A stretch of 64,000 nucleotides of DNA from Timema cristinae (lineage: Eukaryota; Arthropoda; Insecta; Phasmatodea; Timematidae), in the NCBI GenBank assembly GCA_039000515.1, contig JBCFYV010000925.1, positions 62,001 to 126,000 of the forward strand, in the 5' to 3' direction. The position numbers and the translations under genes are program-made. The notes below the pieces were generated by a model. That model was not told where the DNA came from. It did no database searches and saw only the letters and a program-made list of their open reading frames with translations. Below are positions 12,401 through 25,755 of this stretch, piece after piece; the stretch's first letter is position 1, and each line of letters begins with the position of its first letter.

Positions 12401-12525
12401 TTAGGTTAGGCTAGGTCTAATGAGGTCTAATGAGGTCAAATGAAGTCTAATGAAGTCTAATGAAGTCTAATGAAGTGAAATGAAGTGAAATGAAGTCTAT
12501 GGTATTGAATGGTATTGAATAAAGG
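12400..12525 (+). repeat. AATGAGGTCT / AATGAAGTCT short tandem repeat
   Basis: Ten-base units of the form TCTAATGAAG are repeated about ten times, starting from a GGTTAGGTTAGGCTAGG stretch at about 12397-12416. It adjoins the CGATA-rich array and is probably part of the same simple-sequence expansion. Confidence 0.7.
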
Positions 12526-12970
12526 TTTTAGGTAAATAAGAAAATAAATTAAGTTACCTCTTGACTTTTTTGATTTTGAACCTCAGGTTTTTAATCCTAT
12601 ATCATGGTGTAAGGGTGGGGAAATAGTTGTCGAAGTTGAGCACATGTGAGATCCTAGCCTCAAATTCTAATAGCTTTCAGTCAATCAGCTTGTGTTAGAA
12701 AACAATATTGAAAAATATTGTATACACTTTTTGTACTAATTGTGGCCATTCTGAAAATATACATGATCAAATTGTGAGAGAAGGAGGCGCAAGGAAAGGG
12801 AAATCTTTCCTCCTTACACATCATTACTTTTTTATTAATAAGAGGGAGTTTATCCCATAACACTCACATCTAGTGGCCAGGGTAGTTGACTATTGGTGAA
12901 CTCAAAGCACATGCGCTAGATCTTCTTTCTCACTCTCTCAGACTACACCAAACTTAGAAGGTGTAGGTTT
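12526..12970. other. Non-coding stretch, nothing recognised
   Basis: No supportable gene, RNA or repeat was seen between the simple-sequence block and the reversed SINE. Confidence 0.5.
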
Positions 12971-13729
<759 letters not shown>

Positions 13730-14960
13730 CAATGCATTTCTTGAGGATTGCAGCCTCGTCCTTTGTTGTGGAGGGGGGAGGAAAGATTAGGATGAATGGG
13801 TGGTTGGGCGTGAAAGGGAGGAGAGGGAGAATGAGGGGTAATGGAAAGGCAGGTCCTTGACCAGGAGGAAAGAAGAACCAGGCGGGGCTGGTTCTGGGAG
13901 GGTGGCTCTAGCAGGTGCCTCGACCTGGGAGAAAGGGTTCTTCTTCCTTTCAGAACACCATCGAACAAGTCTACCAGTGGTTTGGGTTTTGAATCAATCA
14001 AGCAGTCACAATCACCTTCCGTTCTACAACACGCCCCAAGGGCTTTGGCCTTTGCTTCGGCTATCTGTCTCCCCTTCTTGGTCCTTGGAGACTCATGTCA
14101 TCCCTGCCACTTGTAAGGCCCTGTACATCGGACAGCCCTGCCAAACCTAGGAGTGAGCTCCTTAGCAGTGTAAGCACTTTGGGGGAGAGCATCTCTCCTC
14201 AGGGTACCCTCCTCTCTCGTGGTCTCCACCCCAGAACCCACACCTTGGATTTGCAAGGTAATCTTCTGCACATAACCGAACTGGAAGCAGTTATTAAACC
14301 GGACATTCCGCCGGGACAACTTGTATTTCTCCATCTTTATGTGGAGCCCACACAGTATTTCGATAGTATACAATCTCGAAGTGTTCTCCCTGGAGTTAGA
14401 GTGACAATGAAGTTCAACTGCCATCTCTCTCTGGTCATCTGGTACTATTTCCACTGGAAGGGCATCTGGGCAACAGTTTTTATAGGGAATCTCCTCTCCA
14501 TCAGTTCCTCCTGGATCTCGATCTCATCAGACTTTGTACAAGTCAGGAGTCACTTTACCATGGCCCTGATCAGCCACTCCCGTCCCAGCCCGTAGGACCA
14601 ATGCTAGTTTCCCAGTCTAAGCAAGAATGCCTGGAGGGTTAGTTAAGTTTCCTCTGACCCGCACTGAAGGAAGGCATACTCAATCTCCCAGCTGCCTCAC
14701 TTCCTCCACAGTCTCGGGAAGCTTTGACTGGATGGCCCTCACAACCTTGTACTAATATTCCACATTTCACAAGATTATGGGAGTGATTTTCGCCTTGGCT
14801 TTATGAGCCAGCCCAGAGTCACTAGTACCTGGTTGGGATTAGGATCAGCTTGCTTTATTACCTTTTGGTTTCCACCACCTCCCACCTTGTCCCATCAGGC
14901 ACACCCTGGGCCAGGCTACTCTTCCTCTCGCTTTCATCACCATAGCTGCCATCTAAATGG
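13730..14960 (-). pseudogene. Decayed non-LTR retrotransposon ORF1 (Jockey/R1-type gag-like)
   Basis: This stretch is clearly GC-richer than its surroundings. The minus strand reads as a broken gag-like protein. The part at 14098-14454 contains IKMEKYKLSRRNVRFNNCF and QFGYVQK, which line up with the IKVEKY...QCYNCQRFGH zinc-knuckle region of Jockey-type ORF1 proteins, with key Cys and His residues lost. Downstream, PRTKKGRQIAEAKAKAL matches the lysine-rich segment after the last knuckle, and a Pro/Ser-rich region follows. Upstream remnants (PETVEEVRQLG) extend the frame to about 14960. Stops and frameshifts are frequent. The plus-strand frames here are shadows. The assignment rests on motif order rather than intact domains. 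Confidence 0.5.
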
Positions 14961-16855
14961 TTAGGGCATACAATCAGTGATGACAGAACTGGGGAGTAGG
15001 ATTTCCTAAGGTCATCACTCTTTGAAAATAATGTTTGCCCTTCTCTAGATTTATTTGACTCTCCTCATATTTTCGAATATGCTTGGATTTAAAAAAAGCC
15101 AAATAGATCTAAATGCATTGAATTAAAGTTTTAAAAATCTTGAGAAGTCCATTCTAAATATCTTTAAGGGCATCAAAATATCAAAAATAATATAAGGAAA
15201 GACCATTTGAAATTGATTCTAGGAGACTATAATTTTAAAAAAATTGAGGACAACTCCAATAGCTTAAAGGCATCCAATTATCAAAGGTTTCCCAGTGGAG
15301 GGGGACAAGTCCTTCAGAATCAGTTTTTGCCTCCCCCTCCCCTCCTTTACAAAATTTCGTTTTTCTTTAATAAAGATAGAGTTTTGTAAATGTTTGATTA
15401 AAGAAAAGGTTTAGTCACCCATGGTTCATAATCCAAAATTGTGAATTTTCAAATAAAAGTATTTCCCATTTGACTTAATGTATTGAAGACTTTGACTCAT
15501 ATATCTAACTTCAAGCTGTTTGGGGCTTGATGATTGGACCCCCTCCCCCTTGTCTTTTCCTACCCCCTTTGTCTTCTTTATTTGCCAACTCATTGTAGAA
15601 ATGTTCTCGGAACTACCAGTCGAATGATTTCAAGTTGAAAGGTTTTGCTGTTTCCTAATCTAAAAGACCTACCTGCTTCCACAGTTTTCCTCTGGGATGC
15701 CGAGTTCCTCCAAGTAGATGATTATAAGTAATAGTTTAGTTCCACCACTTTTATGGACTGTGGGGAAGGATTTTTCCCAACGTTTCATAGAAGTATATAA
15801 AAACAGGAGGAGCTTCGCACAGGAAATTACAAAATTAAATAAGATCAAAATTCATTAAAGCACTAAAGGTTAGAACCCTAATTAACTCTATAAATTAAGG
15901 AAGGATTTAAAGTTAGGTTTGTACTAAGCTACTGCACTAGGACTACTTACCGCTTCTTTGAGTTGTCATGAAGGAACCTGACCCACTCCCCCTACCCTCA
16001 ATGTAGAAACTCGACTCAATCCTTTTACTACATCCCCAGTGGAGGAACTCGACCACGCCCATTCTCCCCACACTTACTAATACTGCCTCTTGACATTGTC
16101 AATATTTTTTCATGGTTTGGACATCTTTGTTGCCTGAATAATGATCACAATCACAACATTATTTTTAAAAAAGTACTTAAACAGGATGTCCACCGACTTG
16201 AAAAACAAGGAAAAGTCAAGGAATTAGATAAAATTTCTGGAATTTTCACAAATTCTCTAAAAAAATTCACAACTTTTATCTACAATAGTCCAAATATATA
16301 ATATATATATTTCAGTCAATACACACTACAAATCTCGTTTCACAGTCAAGCATACTAATATTAACTCTCCAAGTCAACAGGTAATTTTTGTGTCTTTCCA
16401 CCCCTCTTAAGCCCAAGCTGAGGCTTGTTTATATCAGGGTTCCCCCCTCCCCCATCTGTGACTCAACCCCCCCCCCCCCTCAAGAGAAAATATTTCAAGT
16501 TCAAAGAAAATGTCATTGTAATTAGCTTTTTATTACAAATAGACTAAGGCTAAAATGGTACAGTTTGCAAAGAAATACTCATTTGAAATTAAATAAAAAA
16601 TAAAAATATAATCACATTAAATTAATATTTTTAAGACAAAATTTCAAAGGAAAGGAACAAAATGTCAACACAGTGTCCTGTAAAGAAGAAGAAATGAAAA
16701 CAATAATGGTTTGATAAAGTCCTAGTTGTTTTGGCCTATATTAGGCACAGTAACTTCTTCCTTTGCGATGACAATAAATAAAAGGCGTCAATTATTTCTT
16801 CATTAGGAATCGACTCAAATACATCTTTCTCTGAAGCTAAAATCATAAAGTTCTA
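14961..16855. other. Non-coding stretch with pyrimidine-rich patches
   Basis: No gene recognised. Features are C-rich blocks near 15540-15590 and a C homopolymer near 16468-16482. A stretch at 16176-16255 (GGATGTCCACCGACTTG, then GAAAAGTCAAGGAATTAG) resembles a decayed DNA-transposon terminus, but no partner end was found. Confidence 0.4.
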
Positions 16856-17701
16856 AGACTCTGTATCCGTAGGTCCGTGGTCCGTAAGAAATCGATGCTA
16901 CAATATTAGATTGCTCTGGCCACAGAGTCCTTATCCGTAAGTCCTTACTCTGGAGAAGTTGCCCAACTTTAACTTTCTACGGACTCATTTATACGGACTA
17001 CCAATCACAGCCGAGTAAATATGCGCATGCACCTTGAAATAAAGAAAGAATAGCAGTGATAAAATCCGTCGCTATGGAAACATATACAACAAAAAAAAGG
17101 TTGGCTACAAGTGGACCTATTTCAGAAACATTTTTCTAAAAATCTAAACACCCCGGGAAGAGTGGCTTCTAGGAAAGTGTTTTCTGAGAAATACCAAGTT
17201 CTCACAAATATTGGCTTTGCTGTTGTAGGTTCAACACCCCTATTTGGTTTATTATCTATTTAATAGCGTCATTTAATTTTTTGTAATTGATAAATTATGG
17301 ATACTAGTGAATTTCCATCTAAAATATTAGTAGGCATACATCTGTTTAGCATTTTCAGGCTATTGCAAACACTTATTATCTTAAGTTTGATAGTTATAAA
17401 AAGTTATAAATATATTTCTTGTGATTGTTCTTAACCTATATTTTAACATAAATACTGGAAGTTTTCTCAACAAAGTTGTTTTTGGTTTCTTTTTCTTTGA
17501 TCAGCTGACTGCTTGACGCACGCTCCATGCTGTAGATTATTTTATTTCGAATTTTTTGATTGGATTAAGTCTCTTACTATCTCATTGGTTGAAACGGTCC
17601 CGTTATTACGGATATTGAGACTTTAATCACGAGTAGAATTTCTTATGGACCAGGAGCACGGAGTACGGACCACGGACCTTCAGATACGGAGTCTGTGTCT
17701 G
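16856..17701. mobile_element. TIR element of about 0.85 kb (non-autonomous)
   Basis: The left end (16856-16887) and the right end (17664-17701, minus strand) are inverted copies, sharing AGACTC(T/C)GTATC and AGGTCCGTGGTCCGTA with about 26 of 29 core positions identical. A subterminal GTCCTTATCCGTAAGTCC block lies inside the left end. The interior has no transposase. The outermost right end reads CAGACACAGACTCC on the minus strand, which is compatible with hAT, but no 8 bp target duplication could be fixed. Confidence 0.65.
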
Positions 17702-18290
17702 GGCCTTTACTGTTGACAGTATTTATTTTTCATGAAACCCAACAAAATGTCTATCTTAAGGATCGTATGCAATAAATTGGTGGTTCTTTACATAGTTGCA
17801 GATAATTAAAACCAGTTGGGTAGTAAGAATTAACAGTATCTTTATTTTAATCATCACTCGGGAGAGTAAACATAATATACGTAATGGCGACTGACTTTAT
17901 ATTGTGTGTAATTTCTTATTTCTGTTTAAAAAAAGCCGTAATTTGTTTAATTTATTTTGAGTTTATTTGTAATTCTAGTTTTGATTTTCAGTTTTTGAAG
18001 AGTTTAGATGTGTTCATTAAACTATTTACAAGATTGTTCGTGAGGTGAAAGTTTTAAAAGTGAGCATGTGCCAAAATGGTCGAGTCTAAGTTTCTCATAT
18101 GGTTGAGAGGGTAGGGTACTAGGCACGTAAGATTTTCCACACCTAACAATTTTTTATTTTTTAAAGAAGAGTTTATTCATGTTTATCTCTTTTGCCCGAC
18201 AATAAATATTACGGATTAAGTTGTGCTTTTCAAGTAGGCCTAACTAAGTAATTTTTGAATTCAACATATGCTTTGTTTATGAGGTGAAAG
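17702..18290. other. AT-rich stretch, nothing recognised
   Basis: No coding region, RNA or clear repeat seen. Confidence 0.5.
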
Positions 18291-18393
18291 ATTCGATCAT
18301 CGAATCCAGTAAAACACCGAATCCTCGAATCTCGAATACTTGTCAGGATTCGGTGGATTCGAGGATTCGAAAACTCGAGTGGCCCATCTCTAG
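18291..18393 (-). mobile_element. Isolated hAT-like terminal inverted repeat
   Basis: Read on the minus strand from 18393 the sequence starts CTAGAGATGGGCCACTCGAG. It closely resembles the end at 10680 (TAGAGATGGGC...). It continues with repeats of TCGAATCC and TTCGAGGATTCG that form a hairpin. No transposase or matching opposite end was found nearby, so it is a solo end or a broken MITE of a different hAT family. Confidence 0.5.
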
Positions 18394-20394
18394 TAAAAAT
18401 ATATATATAAATACATACATAAATTCATGAGTGTGGACATCTCGTGCCCTTGTAAAATAGAAACAATAATGCATTGCAAACTGTCTAATTGAATTTTATT
18501 GAATATAGGTTTAATTATTATTTTTGTATAAATGGGATGGACATATACCATTTTAAAAATAGCAGTATCAATTGTCCTAATGGGTTTTTATTGTATGAAT
18601 AATATATTTTGTTTATTTATTAATCAAAACTCAGCATCAACTTAGTTTGTCTTGTCAGTGATTTTTTTTCAGGTTAGTGTCAAAGATATTTTTTATTATT
18701 CATAACAAAATTACTGTATAGCCTCTATAAAATTATTTTCTTTCTAAAATAATTGGAATAAGACGTGTATGTGACATGACAGTTGTAGGACATCATGAAA
18801 CAGGACTATAATGTATATTTTGACATTTTGAAGAATTTTTTTTTTTTAATACAACTTTCATTATATCCCATATTTAATGAGAAAGAATAATTATTCCATA
18901 CCAATATATTTTTAAAGATTAATTACCCCTTTACGCTGCCCAAATGTAGATATATTTGTTTTGGAGTGCTTGTGTTTATTCAAATCTTTTCTATCTCTAA
19001 GGTCCACAGAGCTACTCAAATAAGACTTAAAATTGATGCAAGTAAAACCTAAATTACCAACCAGTAGCTTGAGCATCACTGCTAATGTATTTCAATAGCT
19101 GTCTGCTCACAGCTCTACTGTTTGCTTATACTGATTTACAATATGTCCTTTATTAAACACTATAAATTCAACATTCTAGTCACCAGGCTACCTCAGTTAC
19201 AAACTCAATCATGAATGAATAATTTTATTGAACATTTAATGTACAATTCAAGGAAGCTTTCTTTTGACATTCTGTACAACACTACAAATTTTGTATCGGC
19301 TTGTTGCAGTCCCTTTGCCGCAGCAACGAATATATTATTATTACTATTATTGTCGTCACTGTCTGTTGTAGTAGTAGTAGTCAGTAGTTTATATCCTTTC
19401 CATTGTATGTATGAATCTAAAATCTTTGGTTACTTCTCTTATATCTGTAATAATAATAGAGAAGCAAATCCTCCTGGTACTCGAGTCACTAGACATTATA
19501 TTAATAAATATTAAGTATTCTAAAAGCCCGAAGGAAGTTCTTGAAGCTAGACAGTATAAGAATGATTGAAATCCCGCCACTTATGCTTTTCACTATGTAT
19601 GAAACATAGGTAACAACCAATTACTGACATTTTTGTGTCTTCAATCACTAACCAGTCCAATCACAGTTGAGTAGCTCCGTGGGCAAAATGCCTAAGAGTC
19701 TGTTCCACTTCGATAATGTTGTAGCATCGGATGTTTTATGATAGACACGAAGCAAACATAAATAGTCAAGGCTTACCCCGTTTGCTTGTTGACTGGGGCT
19801 GCGTGGAAGAACGACACAAAACCACCTAACGGACCTTCACTGAACCGGGAAAATTGTATACTGTTTGTGAAGACTGAATTGCAAGTTTAAGCCAACGCCT
19901 TGGGTTGAGTGGACTTGCGCAGTAAAGAGATCCCCTTCGAGAAGATTCCCGAACGCCCATGGACTCTCCCGAAGCAAATCAACATGCGCTTTCTTGTTTT
20001 CCTTTGTGTTCTCGAATGTTATTCCCCCTTTTTTTTCATCTTCCCCTCTTCTGTGCTCTTAGGGTATATATTCTGGTGCCTGTGGCTACGAACTTTACAA
20101 TTGGGCCTGAGTCATATCAGGGATAGGATAATCTCCGGCTTTCAGCTACGTAAAATGTAAGAACTAAATCCATTTTCGGCAAATTAAACTTATTTTTTTT
20201 AATGTAAATCTTTTCAAAATTCAATTTTGGCTTAACTTTCAAATAACTTTGAAATTAATCTGACAGTTAGGAACATAGTTTTTTTTTTTTTAGAGATCAC
20301 TTCATTGCAAGGTCAGGGCGACTTATCGCCAGTAGAGTCACAAATAATCGATTGTATCTATTATGTACTGTATTATTTAAATTAATGTTCACGG
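18394..20394. other. Non-coding stretch, nothing recognised
   Basis: AT-rich DNA. The open frames at 19215-19514 and 19909-20160 carry no recognisable motif and have low-complexity composition. No feature can be supported. Confidence 0.5.
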
Positions 20395-21240
20395 GAACTA
20401 TTTTATATTTGAAATTAGTTTATCTTGTTGCCATTTGCTATGTCCCATTTTAATGGGCGAATATTTAATATTTGGATTTAACTTATTTTGTTGTCATACG
20501 CTATGTGCCATTCCTAATGGACGAATATTTGATATTTGAAATTAGTTTATCTTGTTGCCATTTGCTATGTCCCATTTTAATGGCCGAATATTTAATATTT
20601 GAATTTAACTTATTTTGTTGTCATACGCTATGTGCCATTCCTAATGGACGAATATTTGATATTTGAAATTAATTTATCTTGTTGCCATTTGCTATGTCCC
20701 GTTTTAATGGGCGAATATTTAGTATTTGAATTTAACATATCTTATTGTCATACGCTATGTGCCATTTCTTATGGACGCATATTTAGTATTTGAATTTAAC
20801 ATATCTTATTGTCGTGTCATACGCTATGTGCCATTTCTTATGGACGAACATTCTATAATTGAATTAGTTTATTTTGTAGCCATTTGCTATGTCCCATTTT
20901 AATGGGCGAATATTTAATATTTGAATTTAACTTATTTTGTTGTCATACGCTATGTGCCATTCCTAATGGACGAATATTTGATATTTGAAATTAGTTTATC
21001 TTGTTGCCATTTGCTATGTCCCATTTTAATGGGCGAATATTTAATATTTGAATTTAACTTATTTTGTTGTCATACGCTATGTGCCATTCCTAATGGACGA
21101 ATATATTATATTTGAAATTAGATTGTCTTGTTGTCATTGACTATGTGCCATTTTTAAAGGATTAATATTTAATGATGGAATTCAAATTATCATGTTGTTA
21201 TTTACTATGCGCCATTTCTTATGGGCGACATCTTAAGTTA
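20395..21240 (+). repeat. Tandem array of about 63 bp half-units (127 bp higher-order unit)
   Basis: Two alternating half-units share the frame ATTTGAATTTAACTTATTTT...TGTCATACGCTATGTGCCATTCCTAATGG...CGAATATTTGAT and differ at fixed positions (GCCATTTGCTATGTCCC versus TCATACGCTATGTGCC). About thirteen half-units are present. A short inverted repeat of the form CCAT-N5-ATGG is kept in nearly every half-unit. The 64-codon open frames here are by-products of the period. Degeneration grows towards the right end. Confidence 0.85.
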
Positions 21241-22139
21241 ACATTTAAGTAATCTGATGAATATTTAACCTCAGACTCTTTAGCTTTGACTTCAATTCAT
21301 AGTTGTTTATGAATTTAATCTATTTTCTTTATACATCGCAACAACAACAATGTATATATTTAATGGAACTGTTAAACATCTAATGGAGCGATAGCTAATA
21401 AATATCGACTAACTATGATTTATACTAATTTGTATTATATATGTATCCCATCATACCCAAGATATTACGTCAAATATTTTTCTATTGTTTATTGTAAAGG
21501 TAGGCAGGTTGCAGTCTCTAACTTTTTCCAGAGGTAGACGATACCTTTCTATACCTCAGCAACAGGTGTGAGAGTTGCGAGCTTCAGTATTTGAATGTTT
21601 TGAGTATAACATTCAAAGTCTTGGAACTCCATAGCACTCACTTCTATTGTTGTTCTCCCCTTTTTGTATTTTTTTGTATTATTTGGGCATCCTCCCTTGA
21701 GGATGCTACAATGTCTGTTCACTAGACATTAGTTCAACTTAGATACCTTGAAGGTGAGGCTGAACTTGGCCCCAGGACTGAGAAATTTTGGAGTATTGTA
21801 AAGAATTCATACTTACAAACTGACTGAATAACCTATTAGTAAGTTAATACCAACACATGAGACATACATTGCTAACTAACTCATTAATGAGGTGGGAATA
21901 GATGGAAGATTGTACAGGTTTAAGTTAATTGTTAATATTTCTAGGACTAATAGACTGAGAGATTTCATAGAGTTGATACAAAGTGGCCGATTGAAATTTT
22001 AAACGGATACCAACACGGTGTAGTAGTAATTCTTTGGTGTATAATAGCTGGTAGAGGTAACAGTATTGATTAAATTTTAATAAGTTGTATTATTAATTAT
22101 ATTCATTAAAAAGTTGGTGCCAAGATTTTTTGATATAGA
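21241..22139. other. AT-rich stretch, nothing recognised
   Basis: No supportable feature between the tandem array and the reversed SINE. Confidence 0.5.
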
Positions 22140-22342
22140 ATGTCATGTAGTCCGGACAAAGAACCCTCTGGACGTTAATCTCATTATTCTAGACCTAGTT
22201 GCTACTTCTTTATTAAAGTAGCTACTCATTTGTCCTTACAAGGCTGAGTTTGATCCTATTCCAAACCCACTGCTTCACAGAAAGTTTGGAAGTGCTAGAA
22301 ATCAAACCCAGTTATTCTAACCACTAGGCCACAAAGCTGGTA
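22140..22342 (-). mobile_element. tRNA-derived SINE, family 2
   Basis: On the minus strand the head reads CCAGCTTTGTGGCCTAGTGG (A box) then GGGTTTGATTTCTAGCAC (B box). A body follows with CTTCCAAACTTTCTG, GAAGCAGTGGGT and CAAACTCAGCCTTGTAAGG. The same order of motifs is present at 62610-62975 in the opposite orientation. The left boundary is approximate. Confidence 0.6.
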
Positions 22343-24324
22343 AAAAACACAAATTATAAAGAATTAAAAAAAGATTTATTCAATTATTTTGTTTCTAAAG
22401 AGAAGCTGATGTTTATAATACGGTGGCCTGTTTTCATAATCTTGTTTGTTGTTTTGTAATCATAATTGTAAATAAAATTGTTTTTTAGCAAATAAAATTA
22501 CACAGATAACGTTCATCATGCTTATTTAATTTGAGAATATATTGGCATATATTGTGTATTCAGACAAATTAATGACCACTCTAGTTAAAAGGAATCTTTA
22601 AAATGAAAATAAGAGTGCGGAAGGATATAATGGCAGAAAGAAGCTGTTTTTGTGAAAATGCCATATCCTCTAAGGTAGATGTTTTCCCTTTATTTGTGTA
22701 TTTGGTTCATCGGTCAAGCCTAAGAAGGACTGAGAAATTTTCTTTGCTATCTTCACCAAGTGCTTTACCAGGAAATACGATAATCATACTCCCTGATGTT
22801 TTGATTATGAAAATTTAGCTCTCCAAGATGTATAAAACACAGTGATCTTAGAATACAAAACGTGGAAGAAATTAACCATTGCCACATAATTTTCTGTAAA
22901 TCATATATTTAAAAAAAAACACGTCAGCCATTTTTCTTTTTTTCTCACTTAGAATATTAATGTAGAGCAAGTAGCAGCATTATGGTTCTTGTTTAAAGAA
23001 AACAGTGAAACAAAAGTAGGAGTAGATTTTGGATGCAATTTATGCCACAAATGCACAATGAAAAGGAACTGTTTGCAATATGTTATCAATATCCTAGGCA
23101 GTATGAAGAGAAAAAATTAATTACACATGGATGTCTGTACATTCTTTTGGTGAACTCTTGCTTGCAATCTAAAATATTATTGTATACTTGGAAATCATGC
23201 TAACTGCACAAGCAACATTGATAAACTTATCACGAGGGATGTCTGGAGATGACTGGCTGCTCTTGTTTCAACTGTCAAGTGTTCTACCTGCCAATCAATC
23301 AAGTATGGACATCTGGTCACTTGCACACCGCCCAATATTTGAGTGGCCGCTGAAGTCTTAGTATGCGTTGTCCCATTAACCATAAGCATTATCACTGGGC
23401 ACGGGTGATCAGGTTGCCTAGTGTGCTGTGGCCATAAGGCTGGGTTTATATTCATGCATAACTCATAATTAATAGCAAATAGTGTATAGTCACTGGCGTA
23501 ACTAGGCAGGTTCACAGGCACAGACAGGGCCTTAAAATCAAACTGATAATAATAACTGTCAAATAAAATTATATTTTAAATTTCGATTTCGTGTTCTGCT
23601 CTGCAGTTCCGATGTAAGTGGACCAAGTGCGTTGGGTGGCCCCATGTAGCCCATTGCATTATTTAGCATTTTAGTGATTGGTCATTGGGCCACTCAGTCC
23701 ATGGGCACTCTCGATGCACTCTGCTTACCAACATAGGAATGACTGAATCGCAGGACTGATCGACGCTCGACACTAATAAAAAAACTTAAAAACTGTAACT
23801 CCCCTTGATATTCTACAAGATCTTCATGGCTTTGGATTAATTGAGTCTTATCCAAATATCAATACTTCTCTCCGAATATTTCTCTCTCCTCCCATTCCTA
23901 CTTCTTCATGTAAGAAAAGTTTTAGCACGTTAGAACTAACTAAGACTTATTTAAGATTATACAAGAACAATTATCCAATCTTTCTATAATTTTGATTGTA
24001 TATAATATTAAATTATGGCTATGTGAGCAATTAATCTGTTAAAATGAAAGACAGAAAAAGGCAATTAAAAAGTTATATTCATTAATTTTATATAATACAT
24101 CTGAATGAACTTTTATGTTTTTTGTGTTCACAGAAATTATTTATAATAATTATTATATCATTTGTTTTATTATTATTTTTACCCTATAAAAATCAAAGGC
24201 CTAAAATAAAGCCTTGCAAAGGGCACATGAAAAGCTAGTCATAGCATGTAGTGTGCAATAAGTTGAAATACATTATTTTCAATGATAATGTTTATAATCA
24301 ATGTATAGTGAATAGTTTACAATG
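22343..24324. other. Non-coding stretch, nothing recognised
   Basis: Open frames at 22603-22818 (plus) and 23195-23521 (minus, 108 codons, in a locally GC-richer patch) have no motif I recognise. The second may be part of an unidentified repeat. Confidence 0.4.
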
Positions 24325-24328
24325 CATA

Positions 24329-25751
24329 TGTAACCCCCCACCCCCCTTTATCACCACTCAGGAATAAAAGTCGTAGATGGTTACAAGAGAGTTATTTTAT
24401 TCAGATAACAAATTATAAACAACACATTGAGAGAGTAAGACAACATATAGCGTTAGGAGTTGGAAATATAAATATATAAATATTAGAGGCAAACATTCAT
24501 TTAATTGGCAATAACTGGATAGATGAGTCTTAGAAAAAAGCCAGATTCCAGACGGCATCATGTTCAGAGACACAAGTTGTCGAAGGTAATTTCAGATGTA
24601 ATTCAATACTCTTGCCCATACCTGACAACTCAAAAATACATTAGACAATCTATACTAAATTGACCTTCAAATTAACCTTAAATTTTTCTGCCAAGCAACA
24701 AATTAATTATCAAATAGAGCTCCAGATAAAATTATCGGCCAGGATATCAGACACTATTCGCAAAGGTCATACATAATATAGAAAACTACGCCATCTAATG
24801 GCCTGCAAAAATTAACATTAGTAAATAAAGCTAATACTGCGGTATAACCTCAACGGCTCACGACCCCCACTTTTACTAACAATTCATAAACATTAAACAT
24901 TTTCAACAAAGATAAATAGTCTCTAAATAAACTAATAAAATGAATATAATTCCTTAAAATGTTACAATAAGAGCTGGTAAACGACGTTATTCGTTTTAAA
25001 ATACAGTCTAAAATGTCGGTACCCAAACGGTAAAATAAACCCATCCGTTAAGCGGATAAGAAAAGTTTTCAATTAAGGCACAGGATCCAAAAGTCCCCCA
25101 TAGGGATCGAAATAAAAGTGAACACAGTTTGAAATAACCGCCCAAAGTTATTAAATATAATAATGGCTTTAAGAGCCCAACATTTACAAAGTCCATGAAG
25201 TGCCTATAATTAAAACATTTCAAGTATTACTAGTCCAGAACAATAATTTTGAATAGGAGAGCACATTTTGAGCCAAAAGGGAATTTTGAATAACCTAACG
25301 TTTAAATAAACCTCTAGCGATGTCGATCACCTTGTAACCAGCAAGTAATATGTGCTACAACACAGACACACCATCATTATATACCCTAAAACTATGCCAC
25401 ATACTATTGAGGCGCGGGAACCACAGGAAGAAGAGAGGGGTGGGGGCAATCACACGTCTGGAACATACTATAACATGCTCCACGTCTCCAGATGCGTGCA
25501 AAAGAACAGTCCTGGGAGTTGGCCAAACGCGGCTGACAGAGCGCAGTGAGTCCGCACCCGTCACTTTTTTTTTTTTTCTGTGGTCGCGGCTTGCTCAGGA
25601 GTTGGGAAATTAACCTCGGGCCGCTTCAGTCCAATGTTAGCTAATGCCGCGATGTGTTGTGGAGTTATAGTTTGTTACTGAGATGGGTCAACTGGGCCAG
25701 GATAGTGAGTGCGACAACCTCTTAATGTTTATATGTTGTAACAAGGTTACA
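24329..25751. mobile_element. Solo LTR, 1.42 kb, with 4 bp target duplication
   Basis: The sequence begins TGTAACCCCC and ends GTTACA, the canonical TG...CA form with a 6 bp inverted terminus (TGTAAC/GTTACA). It is flanked on both sides by CATA (24325-24328 and 25752-25755). The interior has no gag or pol and no primer-binding site or polypurine tract. An AATAAA lies near the left end. This is the expected product of recombination between the two LTRs of a Gypsy- or BEL-type element. The open frames at 25350-25613 lie inside it and are not supported as genes. Confidence 0.7.
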
Positions 25752-25755
25752 CATA

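Noticed and set aside
12397..12416. Arthropod telomere repeat (TTAGG)
   Set aside because: There are only two imperfect units, inside a simple-sequence region.
11338..12525. CRISPR array
   Set aside because: There is no constant repeat with unique spacers, and the context is eukaryotic. It is simple-sequence DNA.
13841..14595. Three overlapping plus-strand frames in the GC-richer block
   Set aside because: The minus strand gives the LINE ORF1-like motifs, and the plus frames have no recognisable content.
20472..21115. Three near-identical 64-codon frames
   Set aside because: They are period by-products of the tandem array, without a conserved start context.
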